From Streptomyces xanthii (lineage in GTDB: Bacteria > Actinomycetota > Actinomycetes > Streptomycetales > Streptomycetaceae), in contig NZ_CP061281.1 in the NCBI RefSeq assembly GCF_014621695.1, positions 5,456,001 to 5,520,000 on the forward strand: a stretch of DNA of 64,000 nt, written 5' to 3'. The notes below the pieces were generated by a model, which saw only the letters and a program-made list of their open reading frames with translations, was not told the origin of the DNA and did not search any database. This document shows positions 34,902-43,732 of the stretch, piece after piece (position 1 is the first letter of the stretch; each line of letters begins with the position of its first letter). The translations under genes and the position numbers were made by a program.

Positions 34902-36293
34902 TCAGGCGGCCCCGCCGCGGTCCTCGCGGATCTGGGCGACGACCCGGGCGACGGTCTGCCGCACCGCCTCCGTCTCGGTCAGGAAGTGCCAATAGTCGGG
35001 GTGGCGGCCCTCCAGGCCGGCGACGGCGCGGTCGAGCCGGCCCACGGAGTCGTCCAGCGGGCGGGCGTGCCGCGGATCGGGCGTGGCGCGGCCGGCCATC
35101 GCGAGGCGCTGCGCGTCCCGGATCGCGAACCGCGTTCGGTCGATCTCCTGCTGAGGGTCCTTCGCCACCGCGTTCAGCCGCCGCAGCCGGTCCGAGGCCG
35201 CGGAGACCGACTCGTCCGTCGTGTTGAGCAGGGCGCGGACGGTGGAGAGCCGGGACGTCGCGTCCGGCCAGCGCTGTTCGTCACGGGCCGTGCGGGCCTC
35301 GGCGAGCTTGGTCTCGGCCTGCTTCACGTTCTCCGCGGCGAGCTCCGGGACGCGCTGGAGGTCCTGCCAGCACGCGGCGGCGAACCGGCGCCGCAGCTCG
35401 CTGAGGACCGGCTCGACCTGCCCCGCCCGGGTGGTCAGGGCCTGGGCGCGAGTGCGCAGCGAGACGAGTCTGCGGTCGATCTCGGCGGCCTTCTCGGGCA
35501 GCCGCTGCGCCTCCGCGCGCACCGCCTCGGCGTCCCGGGCGACCCGCTCGGCCCGCTCCAGGGTCTCGGGCACGCCGTGCTGCCCGGCCCCCTGGTTGAG
35601 CCTGGTCAGCTCGGGGCCGAGGGCGGCGAGCCGGGCCGCGAGGTCGTCGGCCTTGAGCCCGGCCTGGCGGACCGCGTCCAGCGCGTTCGTCGCCGCGAGC
35701 AGGGCCTGGCGGGCGCGCTCCACGGCGGGGGCGAGCCGGGCCAGTTGGGTCTCGGCCTTGCCGAGCAGCGGGCCGAGACCCTGCGCGAACCGGTCGAGGT
35801 CCTGCTTGACCCGGACCAAGTCGTCCTTCGCCCGCGCCAGTTCGCCCCGGGCGCGGGCGGCGACGGAGGCCTCCAGGTCGTCCCGGTCGAGGTCGTGGGC
35901 GTCGACCGCGGTGATGTACCGCCCGCTGGCCTCGTCGATGCGGGCGCCGAACTGCTGGAAGTCGGTGACGGCGCGGCGGGCGGCGGGGGAGTCGTCGACG
36001 GCCGTGATGGTCTCGATGGAGATCCGCAGGTCGCGCTGGGCGGTGTCCAGCTCGTAGAACGCCGCGGCGGCCGCGTCCTTGGCGGCCTGCGCCTCGGCCC
36101 GCTGGCTCTCCGAGCGGCCGCCGAACCAGCGGCGCGTACCGCCCGCGTGGAACGAGGCGGTGACCGCGGCGGCCAGCAGCGGCACCGGCAGCAGCGTCAG
36201 GGTGAGGAGGTCCCGCCAGGGGGACGCGGGGACGCGGCGCTGAACGACACGGCCACGCACCCCTCGGGGACGCTTCGTCGTCGCCGTCGTCAC
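34902..36293 (-). CDS. Membrane-anchored coiled-coil protein, function unknown
   Basis: A 463-residue protein. A basic N-terminus precedes one hydrophobic segment (LLTLTLLPVPLLAAAVTASF, about residues 30-50). Almost everything after it is charged alpha-helix with heptad patterns, for example RGELARAKDDLVRVKQDLDRF and LPEKAAEIDRRLVSLRTRAQALTTR. No enzyme motif is seen. The layout suggests a structural or scaffolding role at the membrane. GTG 36293 with GGAGAGG upstream; TTG 36296 is an alternative. Confidence 0.7.
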   Translation of the reverse strand: MTTATTKRPRGVRGRVVQRRVPASPWRDLLTLTLLPVPLLAAAVTASFHAGGTRRWFGGRSESQRAEAQAAKDAAAAAFYELDTAQRDLRISIETITAVDDSPAARRAVTDFQQFGARIDEASGRYITAVDAHDLDRDDLEASVAARARGELARAKDDLVRVKQDLDRFAQGLGPLLGKAETQLARLAPAVERARQALLAATNALDAVRQAGLKADDLAARLAALGPELTRLNQGAGQHGVPETLERAERVARDAEAVRAEAQRLPEKAAEIDRRLVSLRTRAQALTTRAGQVEPVLSELRRRFAAACWQDLQRVPELAAENVKQAETKLAEARTARDEQRWPDATSRLSTVRALLNTTDESVSAASDRLRRLNAVAKDPQQEIDRTRFAIRDAQRLAMAGRATPDPRHARPLDDSVGRLDRAVAGLEGRHPDYWHFLTETEAVRQTVARVVAQIREDRGGAA

Positions 36294-36376
36294 CAACCTC
36301 TGACCTCTCCTGTGCCCGTCGCCAGCCTTGACCGGTGTTCATTCTCCCACCGGTTAATGACGAACACACGGCCCCG

Positions 36377-37159
36377 TTAGTTCGCGGTTCGGAGGGTGAC
36401 TTTTCCGTCCTGGGTGCGGACCGTGACCCGGTGCGCGCTGTCGGCGTCGCGCGGCACGGACACCCGGACCGAGCCGTCGTCCGTGTGCGAGCTCACCCGG
36501 TACGCGGCCGATCCGGGCAGCGCGACATCGAGCGAGCCGTCGTCGCTGACGGCGTCGACCCGGTCGGGCACGGTGCGCAGGTCCAGGTCCGCCGAGCCGT
36601 CCTGGGTACGCACGGACACCTGGCGGGCGTCGATCCCGGTGGCCTTCACGGAGCCGTCGTCGCTGCGCACCCGCAGCGGCCCGGCGCTGTTGCCGATCCG
36701 GACCGAGCCGTCCTGCGAGGTGATGTCGAGGCCGTGCCGGAAGCCGGTGGCGCGCACGCTGCCTTCGTCGGTCCGTACGACGACCTCGACGCCCCGCGGC
36801 ACCTCGACGCGGTGCCGGGACGAGCAGTCGGCGATGAAGCCGGAGCAGTCGAGGCGCAGCGTCAGCCGGTCCTCGTCGCCGTCCCAGCGCCAGGTGGTCC
36901 GCGGGTCGGAGCCGATCACGGTGGAGCCCTGGAACCACCGGGTGACCTTCACCTCGTCGCCGTCGGCGGGGACGAGTTCGAGCGCGGAGTCGTCGGAGTC
37001 GACGGTGAGGGTGCGGCCCTGGAGGGCGAAGGAGCGGTGCTCGGGCCGGGTGTCGTCGCCGGCGTCGGCACCGCAGGCCGTCAGGCCCGCCGCGAGGGCG
37101 GCGGTGGCGGCGGTGACGGCGAGCACGCGGGCGGTGCGGTGCGGACGGCGGACGGTCAT
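36377..37159 (-). CDS. DUF4097-type beta-repeat lipoprotein
   Basis: A 260-residue predicted lipoprotein with lipobox LTAC (Cys29). The mature part is a ladder of short strands: (D/Q)(D/E)G(S/K) turns occur at residues 131, 149, 167, 186, 206, 227 and 250, that is every 18-23 residues, as expected for a right-handed beta-solenoid (DUF4097/DUF2807). Function unknown; probably a surface adhesin-like or scaffold protein. The gene is alone between a divergent tRNA and the coiled-coil gene. Confidence 0.82.
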   Translation of the reverse strand: MTVRRPHRTARVLAVTAATAALAAGLTACGADAGDDTRPEHRSFALQGRTLTVDSDDSALELVPADGDEVKVTRWFQGSTVIGSDPRTTWRWDGDEDRLTLRLDCSGFIADCSSRHRVEVPRGVEVVVRTDEGSVRATGFRHGLDITSQDGSVRIGNSAGPLRVRSDDGSVKATGIDARQVSVRTQDGSADLDLRTVPDRVDAVSDDGSLDVALPGSAAYRVSSHTDDGSVRVSVPRDADSAHRVTVRTQDGKVTLRTAN

Positions 37160-37373
37160 GGCGAACTCCCCCTGGGGCGACGGCTGGTGCGGGGGGCCTC
37201 GGCGTCCGGCCCGTCATGAACGTACGGGGGGAGCGGTCCGGGCGGGATCCGGACGGCCACCGGATCCACGGTGGGGTAAACCCCCGCAGCGGCCCGGCCC
37301 GATACGGGTTTGCGGGGCACGGGCGTCGGCAGGGTAGGCTGTCGGCTCGTCCTGGTCACAGCGCCAGGCTGCC

Positions 37374-37445
<72 letters not shown>

Positions 37446-37460
37446 CCGTGTCCGTCCCGT

Positions 37461-37499
37461 ACGAAGCCCTCTCACCGCGACCGGTGAGGGGGCTTTCGT
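37461..37499 (+). terminator. Terminator after tRNA-Val
   Basis: ACGAAGCCCTCTCACCG pairs with CGGTGAGGGGGCTTTCGT (one bulge), 15 bases after the tRNA end. Confidence 0.8.
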
Positions 37500-37530
37500 C
37501 ATTCCCGGGCGAGGGCGGGGGCGGGGCGCG

Positions 37531-37896
37531 TCAGCCGGGCTCGTCCGTGCCGGGGCGCTCGTGGAGGTGCTTGAGGGCGGCGCGGGCGCGGACCGCCTCG
37601 GTGCCGCTGAGGCCGGACCAGTAGCGGTGGCACGTCACGAAGACGGCCAGCTCCAGCTCGCGCTGCCGGAGCTTCTCGACCTCGGCCTGCTCGTCGCCGG
37701 TCCAGCCCGGAGAGGCCGGGCGCTCCAGCTTGCGCCAGCCCTGGGTGTCGCTCACGGCGTCGAGGGGCTCCACGGACCAGGGGAGCCGCTTGAGGAGGGC
37801 CTGGAGATCGGCCCGGACCTGGTGCAGCTCCTCCTGACCGGCGAGGAGGTCGCTCGGGTAGTCGAAGTCGGGGGCGGAGTCATCGTTCGCTGCCAC
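37531..37896 (-). CDS. Hypothetical protein, 121 residues
   Basis: A small acidic soluble protein, not recognised. Helical segments are LLAGQEELHQVRADLQALLKRL and DEQAEVEKLRQRELELAVFVTCHRYW, with a conserved-looking WSVEPLDAVSDTQGW between them; no catalytic motif. GTG start, with TACCAT exactly six bases upstream, so probably leaderless. Codon use is like its neighbours, supporting a real gene. Confidence 0.7.
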   Translation of the reverse strand: MAANDDSAPDFDYPSDLLAGQEELHQVRADLQALLKRLPWSVEPLDAVSDTQGWRKLERPASPGWTGDEQAEVEKLRQRELELAVFVTCHRYWSGLSGTEAVRARAALKHLHERPGTDEPG

Positions 37897-38002
37897 CCGC
37901 CAATGGTACGTCTGTTCGATTTAGTGAGGCGAGTGACTCGGCCCGGTTCACGCGAACGTGTGTACGTCTGACAGGGGTGGCTCGGCGCGTCAGACTGAAG
38001 AC

Positions 38003-38248
38003 ATGTGCCGCAGCATCAAGACGCTCCGCCCGCCCGCCCAGCCCGAAGAGGCCACCGAGGACGAGATCAGGGCCGCAGCCCTCCAGTACGTGCGCAAGGT
38101 GTCCGGCTTCCGGGCCCCGGCCGCGCACAACCGCGAGGTGTTCGACCGGGCCGTGGACGAGATCGCCCGCGCCACCGCCGCCCTGCTCGACGGCCTGGAG
38201 GTACGCGGATCGCACCCGAGACCCGCCGAGGCGGCTCAGGCCTCCTGA
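38003..38248 (+). CDS. DUF2277 small protein
   Basis: An 81-residue protein beginning MCRSIKTLRPPAQPEEATEDEIRAAALQYVRKVSGFRAPA, the DUF2277 signature; Cys2 and the KVSGFR motif are conserved. Function unknown. CAGACT lies six bases before ATG 38003. Its 3' end overlaps the convergent DedA gene by 13 bases. Confidence 0.82.
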   Translation: MCRSIKTLRPPAQPEEATEDEIRAAALQYVRKVSGFRAPAAHNREVFDRAVDEIARATAALLDGLEVRGSHPRPAEAAQAS

Positions 38249-38865
38249 GTCACCGGGGCCGGGCGGCGCATCACGTAGGCGGCGACGAACCCCGCGCCCA
38301 CCAGGGCGAGCAGCGAGACCAGCGTGGACATCCAGCCCGCGCCGAGCCAGTGCGCCCCGAAGTAGCCGAGCGCGACGCTGTACGCGGCCCAGGCGAAGCC
38401 CGCCAGGGCCGACCAGGGCAGGAACTCGCGGACCCGGCGGTGCGCCGTGCCGGCCGCGAAGGAGACCACCGAGCGGCCCGCGGGCGCGAACCGGGCGATG
38501 ATCACGAGCAGTCCGCCGCTGGAGCGGCCGAGCGCCCCGCCGAGACGTTCCTGCGCGGTGGACAGTCGCCGGGAGCGGGCGATGGCCCGGTCGAGGCGGT
38601 CGCCGCCGCGCCAGGCGAGCCGGTAGGCGACGAGGTCGCCGAGGACGGAGGCGGTCGCCGCGCTCAGCGTGAGCGCCAGCAGATCGGGCACCCCGTGCGG
38701 GACCTCCCCGGTGGCCGCGCCGGTGCCGGCCGCCGCCGCGGTCGCCGCGGTGATCACGAGGACACCGCTCGGCAGCACGGGCAGGAAGACGTCGCAGAGG
38801 ACCGAGACGGCGACGATCGCGTAGATCCAGGGACTGCCGGTCAGCGACCCCACACTCTCCAACAC
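38236..38865 (-). CDS. DedA-family membrane protein
   Basis: A 209-residue protein with the DedA/VTT-domain pattern: reentrant segment VFLPVLPSGVLVITAATAAAA, GDLVAYRLAWRGGDRL, then the key ARFAPAGRSVVSFAAGTAHRRVREFLPWSALAG containing the conserved R-x-x-P-x-x-R. DedA proteins include polyprenyl-phosphate and phospholipid translocases. GTG 38865 is chosen, with GGGGAG about 11 bases upstream. Divergent from the SodC-like gene. Confidence 0.85.
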   Translation of the reverse strand: MLESVGSLTGSPWIYAIVAVSVLCDVFLPVLPSGVLVITAATAAAAGTGAATGEVPHGVPDLLALTLSAATASVLGDLVAYRLAWRGGDRLDRAIARSRRLSTAQERLGGALGRSSGGLLVIIARFAPAGRSVVSFAAGTAHRRVREFLPWSALAGFAWAAYSVALGYFGAHWLGAGWMSTLVSLLALVGAGFVAAYVMRRPAPVTQEA

Positions 38866-39121
38866 CGCGTGTCCACTCCCCGTACGTCGACCCGTACGAC
38901 CGTTCTTGTGATGTTCCTCCGACCGTTCCTCCGGGCTGGGAGCGGCTGATGACAGCTGTACAGCGTACGCCTCAAGAGTTGCTGAAGTGACGCAAGGGGT
39001 ACAGATGTTCCCCACGTCACGTTCACTCGATCGCCGTGTCGGACCGGGCGCCAAAGGCCGGTGTCCCGTACCAACGGACCAGGGGGCGCAGGGGGTGCAG
39101 GGGTACGAGGAGGAACCGGTG

Positions 39122-39673
39122 ATGGTCACAGGAATGGTGAGCGGCGTCCTCGCGGCGGCCGTGCTCGCGACGGGCGGCGCCGGCGTCGCGGGCGGTGCGC
39201 CGGGCGGCGGCGGGTCGGACGCGTACTGGCTGCGGGTCGAGGGGCGCTTCGCGCCGCCCACGGCCTTCGTGCCGTCGGCCGCGGTCACCTACGACGACCG
39301 GCTCGTGCCGCCGGGCGCGTCGATCGAGGTCGAACAGGAGGGCGGCCGGGGCGACATGACCGTACGGCTCGCCGTCGAAGGGCTGGAGCCGGGCCGCGCC
39401 TACGGGGCGCACGTCCACCGGGAGCCGTGCGGGGCCGATCCCGAGGCGGCGGGCGGCCACTACCGGCACGAGGAGGACCCCGGGCGGGCGGACGCCGCGA
39501 ACGAGGTCTGGCTGGACTTCACCACCGACCGGGCGGGCGACGGCCGGGCCGTCGTGCACAAGGCGTGGGGTCTGCGCCGGGGCGAGGCCGATTCGGTGGT
39601 GCTGCACGACGCGCCCGGCGGGGCGGGGCACCGCGTGGCCTGCTTCACGGTGCCGTTCGCGTCGCTGGGCTGA
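39122..39673 (+). CDS. Secreted Cu/Zn superoxide dismutase-like protein
   Basis: A 183-residue secreted protein with a hydrophobic N-terminal signal (MVSGVLAAAVLATGGAGVAGG). The SodC motif AHVHREPCG and GGHYRHEEDP supply His ligands and the disulfide cysteine; the second cysteine is near the C-terminus in HRVACFTVPFAS. Some copper ligands of true SodC are not evident, so enzymatic activity is uncertain. AGGAGG precedes the start; GTG 39119 is an adjacent alternative. Confidence 0.78.
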   Translation: MVTGMVSGVLAAAVLATGGAGVAGGAPGGGGSDAYWLRVEGRFAPPTAFVPSAAVTYDDRLVPPGASIEVEQEGGRGDMTVRLAVEGLEPGRAYGAHVHREPCGADPEAAGGHYRHEEDPGRADAANEVWLDFTTDRAGDGRAVVHKAWGLRRGEADSVVLHDAPGGAGHRVACFTVPFASLG

Positions 39674-39718
39674 GGTCCGGACGCGTCGTGCGGGTGGTGC
39701 GTGCGGTGCGGGACGCGG

Positions 39719-40171
39719 TCAGGCCGCGACCTTCTCGCGCTCGGGGCTCTGCTCCCCGGACGTGCGCGCACCGCGCGCCGCGAACAGCCGGTCCAGGCCG
39801 AGGGCGCCGGAGCCGGTGAAGACGAGGAGCAGCATCGCCCAGCAGAACAGGGCGGCGGCGTCGCCACCGTTGGCGATGGGCCACAGGGCCATCGACTGGT
39901 GGACGTCGAAGTAGGCGTAGGCCATCGCGCCGGAGGCCAGGAACGCGGCCGCGCGGGTGCCGAGGCCGATGAGGACGAGGGCGCCGCAGACGACCTCGAT
40001 GACACCGGCGTACCAGCCCGGCCAGGCTCCGACGGCGGGAGCGGCTCCGCCCATCGGGCTCTCGGGGTAGCCGAAGAGGGATGCGGTGCCGTGGCAGGCG
40101 AAGAGCAGGCCGACGACTATGCGGAACAGGCCGAGGGCGTAGGGCTGGGCGCTGTTCAGACGTCCAGTCAT
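39719..40171 (-). CDS. DoxX-family membrane protein
   Basis: A 150-residue four-helix membrane protein: PYALGLFRIVVGLLFACHGTASLFG, AWPGWYAGVIEVVCGALVLIGLGTRAAAFLASGAMAYAYF, and ALFCWAMLLLVFTGSGALGLDRLF. This is the DoxX layout; members take part in thiol or electrophile stress handling, often as partners of oxidoreductases. GAGGAG precedes the ATG. A perfect 18-bp palindrome 50-67 bases upstream (40221-40238) is the probable repressor site. Confidence 0.88.
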   Translation of the reverse strand: MTGRLNSAQPYALGLFRIVVGLLFACHGTASLFGYPESPMGGAAPAVGAWPGWYAGVIEVVCGALVLIGLGTRAAAFLASGAMAYAYFDVHQSMALWPIANGGDAAALFCWAMLLLVFTGSGALGLDRLFAARGARTSGEQSPEREKVAA

Positions 40172-40220
40172 GGTGGGGACTCCTCATGTTGGGGGAGCCC
40201 AGAGATTAGGGGAACCTTAC

Positions 40221-40238
40221 TTGAACTTGCAAGTTCAA
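40221..40238. promoter_or_regulatory. Perfect 18-bp palindrome before the DoxX gene
   Basis: TTGAACTTGCAAGTTCAA is identical to its reverse complement. On the minus strand it overlaps the likely promoter (TAAGGT follows at once). Form and position suit a MarR-type redox or quinone repressor, but no regulator gene is adjacent. Confidence 0.7.
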
Positions 40239-40281
40239 CATTTAGCCAAATCCGACGTCTCCGGCACGGCTCCAGAAGGCC

Positions 40282-41928
40282 TCAGTTCAGGTTCCGTTTG
40301 GTGACGCGTGTCAGCCCGCGCCGCGGGTCCGCCTGATCGAGGGTCAGCTCGGCGGCCCGTGCCCGCAGGGTCAGCGTCATCAACTGGTTCCCGAACCAGG
40401 GGCCGCCCGTGCGCCGCCAGTCGATTCCGGATCCACTCGGGCGCAGGCGCCGGGCGAGCCGTTCGCCGAAGGCGCGCGCGGGCCGGCTCCAGCCCAGCCG
40501 GAAGCCCAGGCGGATCGTGGCGGGGATCGAGTTGTGCACGGGGGAGCAGGTCAGCTGCACGACGCGGGAACTCGGCACGCCCGCGGGGAAGTCCTCGGGC
40601 CAGCGTGGCTCGGCGACGTAGGCGTGGTGCACGTCCCCGGACAGGACGCAGACCGTCGCCGGGGCGGCCGGCCCCGAACCCGCCTCGGCTATCAGCTCCG
40701 TCAGCGCGTCGAACGAGTCCGGGAACGCCGCCCAGTGCTCCAGGTCGGCCCGCCGCCGCAGGGACTCCCCGAACCGGGCCCGGCGCGGGCCGCGTTCACC
40801 CGCGCACTGCGCCGCGTTCCACCGCTCCACGTCGTGGATCAAATGCGGCAGCAGCCACGGCAGGGAGGTGCCGATGAGCAGGTGGTCGCAGTCCCGCGCG
40901 GTGTCGAGTGCCTGGTCACGCAGCCAGCGGGCCTCGTCCGGGTCGAGCATGGCCCGCTCCGGCTCGTCCAGGACGCGGGCGGCGCGGGTGTCGACCATCA
41001 GCAGCCGGGTGCGGCCGAAATCGCGCCGGTAGCTCCAGCGGACGTGCGCCGGATCGGCGTCGGCCCGCGCGGCGAACGCGCGCAGGGCGTCCGTCCCGTC
41101 CGGCGTCGCGCGCGCCTCCTCGTACAAGGGGTCGGCGGCGAGCTCGGCGGGCGTCAGGTTCCCCAGGTGCTGGTACACCCAGTACGACATCAGGCCGCTC
41201 AGCAGCCGCTCGCGCCACCACGGGGTCGCGCGCATGTCGGCGAGCCAGGCCGCGCTCGTGTTCCAGTCGTCGATCAGGTCGTGGTCGTCGAAGATCATGC
41301 AACTGGGCACGGTGGAGAGCAGCCAGCGGACCTCGGGGTCGCGCCAGGATTCGTAGTAGAGGTGCGTGTACTCCTCGTAGTCCGCGACCTGTGCTCCCGG
41401 TGGGTCGGAGAGTTCGCGGCGGCGGGCCAGCCAGGCGCGCGTCGCGGGGGACGTCTCGTCCGCGTAGACCTGGTCGCCGAGCAGGACGAGGACGTCGGGG
41501 CGGTCGGCGCCGGGGTCGGCGGCCAGGTGCGCCGCGAGGGTGTCCAGGGCGTCCGGGCCCGCCGGGTCGTGGCCTCCGGCGGGCGGCGCGGCCCAGCGGC
41601 AGGAGCCGAACGTGACACGGAACGGGGCGGGGCCGGGGGCGCCGTGGTCCGGGGTGCGGATGGTGCTCGCGGGGAAGGGGGAGTCCGGCTCGGGCCATAC
41701 GCGGCGGCCGTCGACGCTCACCTCGTACGCCGTCTCGGTGCCCGGGGTGAGACCGGTGACCGGTATCAGGGCGTAGTGGTGCCCCTCGACCTGGAACGTG
41801 CGCGCGCTGCCCGCCGCGCCGTCCGCGCAGCGGACCTCGGCGAGGGCGGGCCGGGCCGTCTCCACCCAGACCGTCGCCGTGTCCTCGTCCACGTACCGCA
41901 GCAATGGGCCCAGGCGCAGTCCCGCCAC
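40282..41928 (-). CDS. PhoD-like alkaline phosphatase/phosphodiesterase
   Basis: A 548-residue metallophosphatase. An N-terminal beta domain (residues 1-100) is followed by the metal-binding motifs LLGDQVYADE, CMIFDDHDLIDDWN and LSGDVHHAYV. No signal peptide is seen, unlike the secreted, Tat-exported PhoD, so this is a cytoplasmic member of the family. Substrate unknown. GTG 41928 with GGAGG upstream. Confidence 0.87.
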   Translation of the reverse strand: MAGLRLGPLLRYVDEDTATVWVETARPALAEVRCADGAAGSARTFQVEGHHYALIPVTGLTPGTETAYEVSVDGRRVWPEPDSPFPASTIRTPDHGAPGPAPFRVTFGSCRWAAPPAGGHDPAGPDALDTLAAHLAADPGADRPDVLVLLGDQVYADETSPATRAWLARRRELSDPPGAQVADYEEYTHLYYESWRDPEVRWLLSTVPSCMIFDDHDLIDDWNTSAAWLADMRATPWWRERLLSGLMSYWVYQHLGNLTPAELAADPLYEEARATPDGTDALRAFAARADADPAHVRWSYRRDFGRTRLLMVDTRAARVLDEPERAMLDPDEARWLRDQALDTARDCDHLLIGTSLPWLLPHLIHDVERWNAAQCAGERGPRRARFGESLRRRADLEHWAAFPDSFDALTELIAEAGSGPAAPATVCVLSGDVHHAYVAEPRWPEDFPAGVPSSRVVQLTCSPVHNSIPATIRLGFRLGWSRPARAFGERLARRLRPSGSGIDWRRTGGPWFGNQLMTLTLRARAAELTLDQADPRRGLTRVTKRNLN

Positions 41929-42028
41929 GTGATCGCCTCCGCTCGTCCTCCGGCATTCCCCGCGCGCTTTGTAGCACTGGAACGCCGGAGGCGGGCCCTG
42001 CGGTTCCGGGGTTTCGTCCCGGGAGCGG

Positions 42029-42679
42029 TCAGCAGCCGCTGAGGCCGGACTGGATCGCGCTCTTCTCCGCCGAGTCGACCGTGAGGTTGTAGTAGTGCTT
42101 CACCTGGACCCACATGCGCAGGTACGTGCACGTGTACGCGGTGCGCGAGGGCATCCACTCGGCCGGGTCCTGGTCGCCCTTGGACTGGTTGACGTTGTCG
42201 GTGACCGCGATGAGCTGGGGCCGGGTCAGGTCGTTGGCGAAGCCCTGGCGCTGCGCCGTCGTCCAGGAGCTGGCGCCGGACTTCCAGGCCTCGGACAGCG
42301 GGACGACATGGTCGATGTCCACGTCCGACGCGGCGGTCCAGGTGGCGCCGTCGTACTCGGAGTACCAACGCCCCGAGGTAGCCGCGCAGTTGGAGTCCGT
42401 GACGACGTTCGTGCCGTCGCGCTTGAGGACGACCTCGCGGGTGTTGCAGGTGCCGGACTGGGTGATCCAGTGGGGGAACTTGTCGCGGCTGTAGCCGTCG
42501 CTCGATCCCTCGGCCTTGACGGTCAGTTCGGAGAGGTAGGTGCGGGCGGTGGAGGCGCTGACGGGGGTGGGCGGGGAGGCGTCCGCCGGGGTGACGGTGA
42601 GGGCGGTCAGGGCGGCGGTGGCCGCCGCGGCGGTGATCAGGGCCGTGCGTCGACGCGCGTAGAAGGTGCGGCTGGGCAT
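42029..42679 (-). CDS. Secreted HNH-family (DUF1524) nuclease
   Basis: A 216-residue secreted protein: basic n-region, hydrophobic stretch TALITAAAATAALTALTVTPADA with cleavage near ADA, then an HNH-type nuclease core with DIDHVVPLSEAWKSGA and DNVNQSKGDQDPAEWMP. Cysteines (CNTRE, NCAATS, YTCTY and C-terminal SGC) may form disulfides. Likely an extracellular DNase. AGGGAG stands upstream of ATG 42679. Confidence 0.87.
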   Translation of the reverse strand: MPSRTFYARRRTALITAAAATAALTALTVTPADASPPTPVSASTARTYLSELTVKAEGSSDGYSRDKFPHWITQSGTCNTREVVLKRDGTNVVTDSNCAATSGRWYSEYDGATWTAASDVDIDHVVPLSEAWKSGASSWTTAQRQGFANDLTRPQLIAVTDNVNQSKGDQDPAEWMPSRTAYTCTYLRMWVQVKHYYNLTVDSAEKSAIQSGLSGC

Positions 42680-43033
42680 GTGAACTCCCTGGGTGTGGGG
42701 GGCCGTTCGGACGCTGGTCGTTCGGATGGTGGCCGAGTGGGGTTGCGGGTGGGCGTCCGTTGGGTGACAGGGTCGCGTCAAGTTGATGGTTCGACAAGGG
42801 GTCAATCAGGCCTGCCCTGCCGCCAGTTGGGATTCCGGCGCCGGGTGGGGTCCCGTCATGGCTGGTCGGGCGGGTCCCCGCACCCCTGGCGGCGCTCCAT
42901 TCGGGGCGGATTTGGATATTGCGGGCCTGCTTTGTACCGTGGGGGAACAAAGTGGTTCCCGCCCGTCTCCCTGACCGGCGGGCGGGGCCCGCTTTGGACC
43001 CGCACCCCCGCCTCCGTTCCCTGGAGCCCCCCG
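42680..43033. promoter_or_regulatory. Divergent region with the HAD gene promoter
   Basis: 354 bp without a gene. TTGGAT (42912-42917), 17-bp spacer, TACCGT (42935-42940) forms a good vegetative promoter for the gene at 43034. CTTTGT-N11-ACAAAG overlaps the -10. The rest shows no clear structure; a promoter for the minus-strand nuclease gene was not recognised. Confidence 0.55.
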
Positions 43034-43702
43034 ATGACGGCCACGCCCACCGTTCTGTCCGCACGCGCCCTGCTGCTCGACATGGACGGCACCCTCGTCA
43101 ACTCCGATGCCGTCGTCGAACGCTGCTGGCTGCGCTGGGCCGCCGGCCACGGGCTCGACCCCGACCAGGTCATGCGGGTCGTGCACGGCCGCCAGGGCTA
43201 CGCCTCGATGGCACTGCTGCTGCCCGACCGCCCCATGGCCGAGAACCACGCGGACAACGCCCGCATGCTCGCCGAGGAGACCGCCGACATGGACGGCGTC
43301 GTGCCCGTGCCGGGCGCGGCCGCGTTCCTCGACGCGCTGATCACCGGCGGCCTCCCGCACGCCCTGGTCACCTCGGCCGACGTCCCCCTGTCGACCGGCC
43401 GGATGGCCGCCGCGGGGCTGCCCTACCCGACGGTCCGGGTGACCGCCGAGAACGTGGGCGCCAGCAAGCCCGACCCCGAGGGCTTCCTCAAGGGCGCCGC
43501 CGAACTGGGCGTCGACCCCGCCGACTGCGTCGTCTTCGAGGACTCCGGCGCGGGCATCGCGGCGGGCCTCGCCGCCGGCATGCGGGTCGTCGGGATCGGG
43601 CCCCGGGCCGCCGAGTACGGCCCCACCGTCCAGGTCGACGACCTGACCTCCGTGCGCGTCGAGGCGGCGGCCGACGGGGAGATCCTGCTGCACGTGGGCT
43701 GA
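43034..43702 (+). CDS. HAD-IA family sugar-phosphate-type phosphatase
   Basis: A 222-residue beta-phosphoglucomutase-like hydrolase: motif I LLLDMDGTLVNSD, motif II VTSADVPLSTGRM, motif III Lys in NVGASKPDPEGF, motif IV VVFEDSGAGIAAGLAAGM. An alpha-helical cap lies between motifs I and II. Likely dephosphorylates a small sugar or polyol phosphate. CTGGAG lies eight bases before ATG 43034. Confidence 0.9.
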   Translation: MTATPTVLSARALLLDMDGTLVNSDAVVERCWLRWAAGHGLDPDQVMRVVHGRQGYASMALLLPDRPMAENHADNARMLAEETADMDGVVPVPGAAAFLDALITGGLPHALVTSADVPLSTGRMAAAGLPYPTVRVTAENVGASKPDPEGFLKGAAELGVDPADCVVFEDSGAGIAAGLAAGMRVVGIGPRAAEYGPTVQVDDLTSVRVEAAADGEILLHVG

Positions 43703-43732
43703 GCGCGGCCCGGGGCGCGGCGGCCGGGCGCC

